64,000 nt of DNA from Telmatactis stephensoni (taxonomy: Eukaryota > Cnidaria > Anthozoa > Actiniaria > Isophelliidae). The translations under genes and the position numbers were made by a program. Positions 58,501 through 64,000 of the stretch are shown here, piece by piece (position 1 is the first letter of the stretch; each line of letters starts with the position of its first letter). A model generated the notes under the pieces. That model did no database searches. It worked only from the letters and a program-made list of their open reading frames with translations, and was not told the origin of the DNA. The DNA is taken from positions 62,001 to 126,000 of the forward strand of contig JALIZF010001791.1 in the NCBI GenBank assembly GCA_029948255.1. Direction: 5' to 3'.

Positions 58501-60397
58501 AACTCACTTAAACGTTACGTTGTTTTTAGGTGTGGTGAGTCGTGTCCCGATCACACGTTTGGAACAAACTGTTCCCAAGTCTGCTCCTGTCCTACAAATT
58601 CTACTTGCATTTCAGTTGACGGTTCATGCGTCTGCGCAAAGGGTTTTACAGGAGAATCGTGCGAAAGTAAGTGCTCATTGGGTTACTATGGCAACAACTG
58701 TCAATCAAAATGTAATTGTAATGAAGGTCAGACATGTGACCCTGTCGATGGGAGATGTATATGTGGTATCACGTGTCAAAAAGGTAAGTATATAAACGAC
58801 AATATGTAGGCCTATAAACTCCAAGTTATTAGAAGATGACTCCGCTCGCGCTGACAAATACACCTTTTTCGAGTTTGTTCATACCACTGTCAAATTAGAC
58901 AACAGGCACACTGGCGCAGGGTTAGCGTCGAGTCAAGGTCGATTATTGGTAAATACCAGTGACAAAAGCAATACATTTTGACTAAGAACAATGCAGAAAT
59001 GAAGGCTAACCCTGCATAAATGCGCCTTTATGTTAAGAAGCTCAGCGGACTCAAGCAAATGGAAATTGGAATAATTATGTTCAAAATGACCGACGTAGGC
59101 GTCAGGAAGAGGGCGCGAGTGAAAATGAAAAGTGAAATGGCGTGCTGAACGCGTCGTCACAACCTTGTCACGGTAGTCACGCAACGAACAAACGTGACGT
59201 CATCTCACGTGCTGTTCTCGCGTGGCGTCACGTATGCTAAATATGCATATTAAATCTAACATGCTGGCCAATCAGAAAGCGCTGTATTGTTTTACTGCCT
59301 TACATAAAGCATAAAACCTTTACAACATGAGAAATGGATGTTCATTGAATTCATAGCCTTTCGGGAAAAAATTCCTACAAGGTTTTCTCCTTTCTCTCCT
59401 CCTTCCTCATTAGCACTTTTTACACATTTCGATATGATTGTTTGAATATATTTTAGGAGACAAAGCTTCAAAAAACAAAAGAAGTGACAACAAAGAAGAC
59501 ACGCTTCTACCTATCGTCCTCAGCGTATCTGTTCTAGTCATTGTTGCTTGTGTTGTTATCGGTTTCGTGGCTTATCGCCGAAAAAGCAGTCAGCAAACAC
59601 GAAAACAAACCGAACGTAACAATCCTGTCTACGATAACCCACAAACTAACACAGCTCTACAAGACGAAGGTGAGAATAGAGAAATGTTGAGCACGAATGT
59701 GGTAGAAAACCCGTATCAAGGCCTGGCACCAATGCAATCTCATGGCCGTCATGGTCATGGCGTCAGACCAGGTTGTGATATAGAAACAGATATAGAAACA
59801 GATACCAATGGAATAGAAATCCCGGGTATTTCTAATGAAGTGTATCAGTCACTGACGTTGAACAGCGAGAAACCAAGCTACATGGAGCTAACAAATGCGG
59901 TACAAAGTCCGTATCAAGGCCTGGCACCCAGGCAAACTTATGGCCGTCATGGTCATGACGTCAGACCCGTTGCTATAGAAACAGATACCAATGGAATAGA
60001 AAACCCGGGTATTTCTAATGAAATGTATCAGTCACTGACGAAGAATCCTGGTGATGTTTATCAGCCTCTAAAAAAGTCAAGTAATAAAGGAAGTAATAAA
60101 ACTAAATCCCCGGTACCCTACAATACTTCGGAATCTCCTGTACTCTACGGGAATTTAGGAAAGAACGATTGCCAGTCTAATGATGATGAACTTCATGTAA
60201 CCGTGCTACCAGACCTTGAATGTAGCAAAGAACAGGAAAGGAAATCTCCGATAGCCGACAAAACTTCTGATTCCCCACAACTCTACGAGAATTTAATTGA
60301 TGAATGCCGGAGTAATGGTGATGAACTATACTTACCAGTACTTGCTGATCATGACGATACTCAACCTACATACGAAATATTGCCCGCTTCAAGCTAG
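55561..60397 (+). CDS. receptor G: EMI-6xEGF-TM receptor with ITAM-like tail, intact
   Basis: Exons 55561-55676, 56410-56502, 57216-57319, 57760-57852, 58010-58382, 58530-58783 and 59457-60397 total 1974 nt (657 codons plus TAG), in phase throughout. Signal peptide MYCVGTALLCFVL...; EMI from NVCS to ~104 (CYKNQ, FCCNGW); six EGF-like units to ~344; membrane span ~364-383; tail to 657. Tail: NPVY 400-403, Y431, the chain Y474-Y486-Y497 (YQSL-x8-YMEL-x7-YQGL), Y535/Y546 (YQSL-x7-YQPL), then Y621, Y636, Y650 (YENL-x11-YLPV-x10-YEIL). The tail has an internal duplication of about 60 residues (NPYQGLAPxQ...NEVYQSL). This is the intact partner of F, about 9.49 kb away. Confidence 0.92.
55727..56130 (-). 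mobile_element. tRNA-derived SINE in receptor G intron 1
   Basis: Same insertion and sequence as the copy in receptor F, with A-box and B-box motifs on the minus strand. It is shared through the segmental duplication. Confidence 0.75.
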
Positions 60398-60557
60398 AAA
60401 TTGAACTATGATCTACGAAGCACAACCTGATGGCATATTTGTAATGAATTTGTACATTAATGAGAGAGGTTTTTCACTTACTATCAAACTAGAAATGCTA
60501 CAAATACCGGAACAAATCATACAGGCTTAGTTAAAAACCCTGCTATGATCTGTAGTG

Positions 60558-60648
60558 AATAAACTATTGGGAATTGTAGTGAATGATAGAAAATGACAGT
60601 AATCAGTTAGGATGAACTGGTTTGATCATTAACATACTTCGCAATAAA
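60558..60648 (+). terminator. candidate polyadenylation signals of receptor G
   Basis: AATAAA at 60558-60563 and 60643-60648. Confidence 0.6.
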
Positions 60649-60659
60649 GTTTTGGCGAC

Positions 60660-61475
60660 ATCCGTCTCGTTTAAACGCTTAATCTCAATTAAGCTTATGA
60701 AACATAATTTTCGTAAGAAATGTTGAAAAAATAAAGAAAAGGAAAAAGAAAAGAAAAGAGAAAATGACAACAATCAGCGTACACTGTGTCCAGTGTTCTG
60801 TTAAGCACAAGAGAAGCGATAGTGTTGAAGACATGAAAACGTGAGTGAGTGCTATGTGCAGAACACAAGAACTGTGTTTTAATTCCCAACGTTTTTTCGA
60901 GTGTTCCGATCAATCCCCTAGTGCTCTTAATCACATCGGCATACAACACAACGGTCAAGTTTTCTATTTCTTTTATAAAATACATTGTTTTTGAGCAAAT
61001 TCAGTGTTCATTTACGCTGACAAAAAAATTGACAAGTGCGCAGGCGGACTGTGTGCATATTAGTAGTCGCATGCAATATACGCGTCCTTCGACCAATGAG
61101 AGCGCGTGTTATATGATGGTTATTGCACGATATAAAACCGAAAAACGTCCGCTCGGGCATTGAGCAAAAACTTTACCTTGAATTTTCCTGCATTCTATAC
61201 GTGTATTGTAAAATAGATAAAAATACATTTATCAGTTAAAACAATACATCAATAAAATTTATCAGACGTACTAAGATTGTTTAAAAACTGATCTTTACAA
61301 AACACCCTGATATTCACAAAGATACGTCAACCCTAAGGGCTGCATACCTCTTTTACTTTCTCCTGGGGCTCTGGTGAATTTTATTCTTTCTTTGGTGTAG
61401 AGATATTATAGTGGATTATTCATAAAGTTTCGAAAGTTTGTACCGTACAGATGATAAACAGTGCTCAATATACAT
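60660..61475. other. intergenic stretch after receptor G
   Basis: The first ~140 bp match the flank after E and F (through atcagcgtacactgtgtccagtgttctgttaa), without the 1535-bp insertion. Beyond that no gene or strong repeat was recognised. Confidence 0.5.
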
Positions 61476-61620
61476 GAATTGTAGAGTGGTTTTCGTAAAC
61501 CTGTGTAAAAATTACTGTTAATGTGTAATAGTCAAATAAGAACAAAAGAAAACAATGGAATTAGGGTCTACTAATTGTATTAGTTTAGTATCTATTTCAC
61601 GGGTTTATGAAAATCACTCT
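61476..61620. mobile_element. MITE related to the 3176 element, TA flanks
   Basis: The ends gagtggttttcgtaaacctgtg and cacgggtttatgaaaatcactc are inverted repeats flanked by TA. The inner segment with aacaaaagaaaacaatgg and ctactaattgtatta resembles the element at 3176. Confidence 0.7.
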
Positions 61621-62015
61621 AAAAAATTATTGAGAACGTTTTTAAAGGGAGGAATACCTACTAGAATGCTAACAATGGACGCTTTTTGTACAAATTGTGA
61701 TTTGGTGTGATTTTACTTTGTCTTGTAAAGAACAGGAAACTGAACACTGAAGACTGATGAAAAAGAAAGATTATAAATATCAAAATAGCTTAACTGATCC
61801 ACCGGTTTTAATTTCTCTGATCACTAACTATACTTATATTTAAGAAATCGTTCAAAGCTTGAATTTCTCAGTGGTCGACAATCTCGTTTCGTTCCATATA
61901 AATCGGTCGAAACCAGCTGCATGCAAGAAATGCGTCATGTTCTTTTAAAAGGCTCTCTCTCTATCAAGGCAGAAGTCGACAACGTTTCACCGCATTGTTA
62001 TTTAAGTGACATACA

Positions 62016-62428
62016 ATGGCCTCAAGGTGTTTTGCAGTCTTTATTATGATAGTTGCTTCAGCATTCAGTTTTGCTGTAGAGGCCACAGGACCATTAGATC
62101 CTCTGGGAAAAAATGTATGCTCAAGATATATCAGGTAGTTACAACTGATTAATCGTTATTATCATCAATATCTTTTTAATAGTATTATTTTTAGTAATAT
62201 TTTGCATAATTTCATTCAGTTTTAATTATGTTTTGCACACAGACAAAACAACAACAACAACAACAACAACAACTAACAAAGAATAAGCATATAAGTCAGT
62301 CCTCAACTATACATTTCTTTTGTTAGCTACATCCAAACTTTCAGTCAGTCGTACCGGTATTCTTCCTCGTATTATGGCGATGTAAATGAGGACTGTAGAT
62401 CACCATTGCCTGAGTTGTGTCACCAAAG
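62016..62428 (+). CDS. locus H: N-terminal signal and EMI exons of an eighth receptor
   Basis: Exon 62016-62134 encodes MASRCFAVFIMIVASAFSF, a signal peptide, then PLDPLGKNVCSRY. Exon 62327-62428 (acceptor ttttgttag, donor GTAAAC) continues SYIQTFSQSYRYSSSYYGD and ends with two cysteines. Both exons end in phase 2, as exons 1 and 2 do in the other receptors. The sequence is clearly EMI-like but more divergent than A-G. No third EMI exon, EGF or membrane exon is found in the next 550 bp. Either those exons are deleted, or the gene skips to the tail at 62981. Confidence 0.7.
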
Positions 62429-62835
62429 GTAAACTATTGGAATAAGACGAGAAATACAGAAGGGCGCCTGCAGAAACTCGAGTAGCAATCCCGGGGAAAG
62501 GATGGGACCATCAAGGTAAAAGGTTAGCGCTACCCGCCCAGCTACATGTGAAGAAAGCAGTAGGAGTTACTACTCAAGTATGTTAAGGCCAGGACTTTTG
62601 CTTAAACAGATAAATAGCCTTAACCAAAGTTACTGAAGAGCCAAATCAGCTATTTTTTGCCATATAATATATTTCGATGAATTGAACATTTTGTGATACT
62701 TGTTGCGACCATCGAGGTGTCACGTGATTTATGACGTCATAAATTACCTTTTTTAAAATGGGCCAATGGGGAAAAATGGAAACGAAACATTATTTGCTGT
62801 TTTAGTATTCTACAAATGTGTTCTCTACAAAACTG

Positions 62836-62950
62836 CCCTCATCGCTGGTCCACCTCTCATGTATAAGGGGATAATATGGAAAACAGGTCACGTGACCTCA
62901 TATTTTAGCTTATATCTCCTAAAACAAGAGAGGTGGACCAGCGATGAGGG
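62836..62950. mobile_element. short inverted-repeat element between EMI exons and tail of locus H
   Basis: 62836-62858 and 62928-62950 are exact 23-bp reverse complements (ccctcatcgctggtccacct...). A 14-bp palindrome AGGTCACGTGACCT lies in the loop. It ends 30 bp before the tail reading frame. Confidence 0.75.
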
Positions 62951-62980
62951 TGTGTCGCTCAATACAAAAGATTAAAACGC

Positions 62981-63757
62981 ATGCGTAAAGATAGCGACAT
63001 CGCTGACCAACCTACTGAAGCGCCGATTACTGGAGGGACTAACTACTTCAATAAAGGTCTAACCGACATTGGTCTATCGATGGAGTTGACTGACATTACC
63101 ATGGAGATCGGACAATACGCAAAAGACATAACCACTGATGCTGAAAGTCAAACTTGTAAGCCATTGCCTACAAGCGCCTGTGATGATAAATGCGTTACCA
63201 AGGACACAAAGCAAGAACGGGAACTTCGCAACCAAACAACTAATCACAAAATCGCTTCAAAGCCCAATGCAGAGTACGATGCGTCCAAGGATGACGACCA
63301 AATTTATCAGAATTTTGTGGGTCAGCTCTTGACGGATGGTGGTGACTGTCAGGCCATATGCAATGACACGACACCAACCCATCAGCAGCCTGAGACACCC
63401 ACACATTATCAGCAGCCTGGGACACCCACATATCAGCAGCCTGGGACACCCACATATCAGCAGCCTGGGACACCCACATATCAGCAGCCTGGCGCACAAG
63501 AATTGAATGAAAATATTTACCAATCAATAGCTTCAACTTCAAAGGAAGAACAAGCACTATTTCAGCCACTAGATTACGAGAACATGGAGTACGACAGTTG
63601 TATTTATGCAAACGTTCCACCTCAACCAATAGCAGTCAATGAGTGTCATGACGTATACGTTGCCATGGAGTCGGTTGAGTCATTGGACCCCCAGGGAAAG
63701 TACGAAGATTTTTATGAGAACTTGGTGGACATACAGCCTATTTATGACACTCTTTGA
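62981..63757 (+). CDS. locus H: tyrosine-rich cytoplasmic tail with canonical C-terminal ITAM
   Basis: A 258-codon open frame, MRKDSDIADQ to the end IYDTL and TGA. The last 14 residues, YENLVDIQPIYDTL (245-258), fit YxxL-x6-YxxL, the classical ITAM. Upstream are YQNF, YQSI, YENM, YANV and YVAM. YxN sites fit Grb2-type SH2 binding and YxxM sites fit PI3-kinase p85. A TYQQPGTP octapeptide is repeated about four times from 24-bp DNA repeats. There is no signal peptide or membrane span; a basic start (LKRMRK if read from an acceptor at 62970) resembles a stop-transfer segment. It probably is the last exon of a receptor whose membrane exon is missing here. The ATG is only the first Met in the frame. 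Confidence 0.6.
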   Translation: MRKDSDIADQPTEAPITGGTNYFNKGLTDIGLSMELTDITMEIGQYAKDITTDAESQTCKPLPTSACDDKCVTKDTKQERELRNQTTNHKIASKPNAEYDASKDDDQIYQNFVGQLLTDGGDCQAICNDTTPTHQQPETPTHYQQPGTPTYQQPGTPTYQQPGTPTYQQPGAQELNENIYQSIASTSKEEQALFQPLDYENMEYDSCIYANVPPQPIAVNECHDVYVAMESVESLDPQGKYEDFYENLVDIQPIYDTL

Positions 63758-63848
63758 CGGCAAGTTATCGATGAGTCTTGAACACAGGTACCCCACAACT
63801 TGTATGAAACTATTAGTGAAAACTGATTGTGAACCTAGTCCAGTCCCA

Positions 63849-63892
63849 GACTCTCTTTCTTGCCGCTCCAGGACTCGCGGAGAAAGAGAGTC
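63849..63892. repeat. short hairpin after locus H
   Basis: gactctctttct pairs with agaaagagagtc around a GC-rich loop, about 90 bp after the tail stop. It could be a tiny MITE remnant or a transcript-end hairpin. Confidence 0.4.
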
Positions 63893-64000
63893 CAGTATAA
63901 CTTGCATGCGCATGTGCAAAATGAGCCAATCAATTAATTAATTAGTATTTTGCGAGCTTGCAATATGCAAATGTCAGTGTTTGGTAGCAGTGGTAGTGAT

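Noticed and set aside
63240..63629. A 129-codon minus-strand frame with QAADMWVS repeats
   Set aside because: Antisense shadow of the TYQQPGTP repeat in the tail of locus H.

Overview
The window is eukaryotic animal DNA: AT-rich, full of introns with GT/AG boundaries, and dense in short inverted-repeat elements, microsatellites and a tRNA-derived SINE. Nothing bacterial is present. The proteins (EMI domain, EGF-like repeats, one membrane span, tyrosine-rich tail) are those of the metazoan engulfment receptors CED-1/Draper/MEGF10. The SINE and the MITE load resemble what I remember of anthozoan cnidarian genomes (corals, anemones), but that placement is an inference and no species can be named.

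The window is one tandem cluster of these receptors. Three copies lie on the minus strand: A (1619-6406, its 3' exons not in the window), B (10925-17754, nine exons, intact, 753 codons) and C (19066-25725, nine exons, one premature stop and one frameshift). Four lie on the plus strand: D (26163-31823, broken in exon 4), E (33048-42970, seven exons, intact, 644 codons), F (46067-50710, intact until a late frameshift) and G (55561-60397, intact, 657 codons). C and D are head to head, with 437 bp between their start codons. An eighth locus at 62016-63757 has the two N-terminal EMI exons and a separate tyrosine-rich tail, with no EGF or membrane exon between them.

All copies share a plan: exon 1 signal peptide, exons 2-3 EMI domain, exon 4 one EGF unit, then paired laminin-like EGF units, and a last exon carrying the membrane span and the whole cytoplasmic tail. 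I joined exons by hand. The summed lengths of B, E and G are exact multiples of three and every junction keeps phase. The tails carry repeated YxxL-x7-YxxL pairs (ITAM geometry), usually an NPxY motif, and a C-terminal YxxV/I-x10-YxxL pair. B has five such pairs. This predicts phagocytic or recognition receptors that signal directly through Src/Syk-type kinases and a CED-6/GULP-type adaptor.

The rest is a record of rearrangement. F and G are near-identical segmental duplicates of about 8 kb, now about 9.5 kb apart because a 1535-bp transposon landed between them. Each carries in front of it a reversed remnant of a C-type first exon. A 4686-bp element sits in intron 2 of E with a clean empty site in the paralogues. 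A 203-bp perfect palindrome lies upstream of B. EGF units and ITAM modules have been gained or lost in frame between copies.
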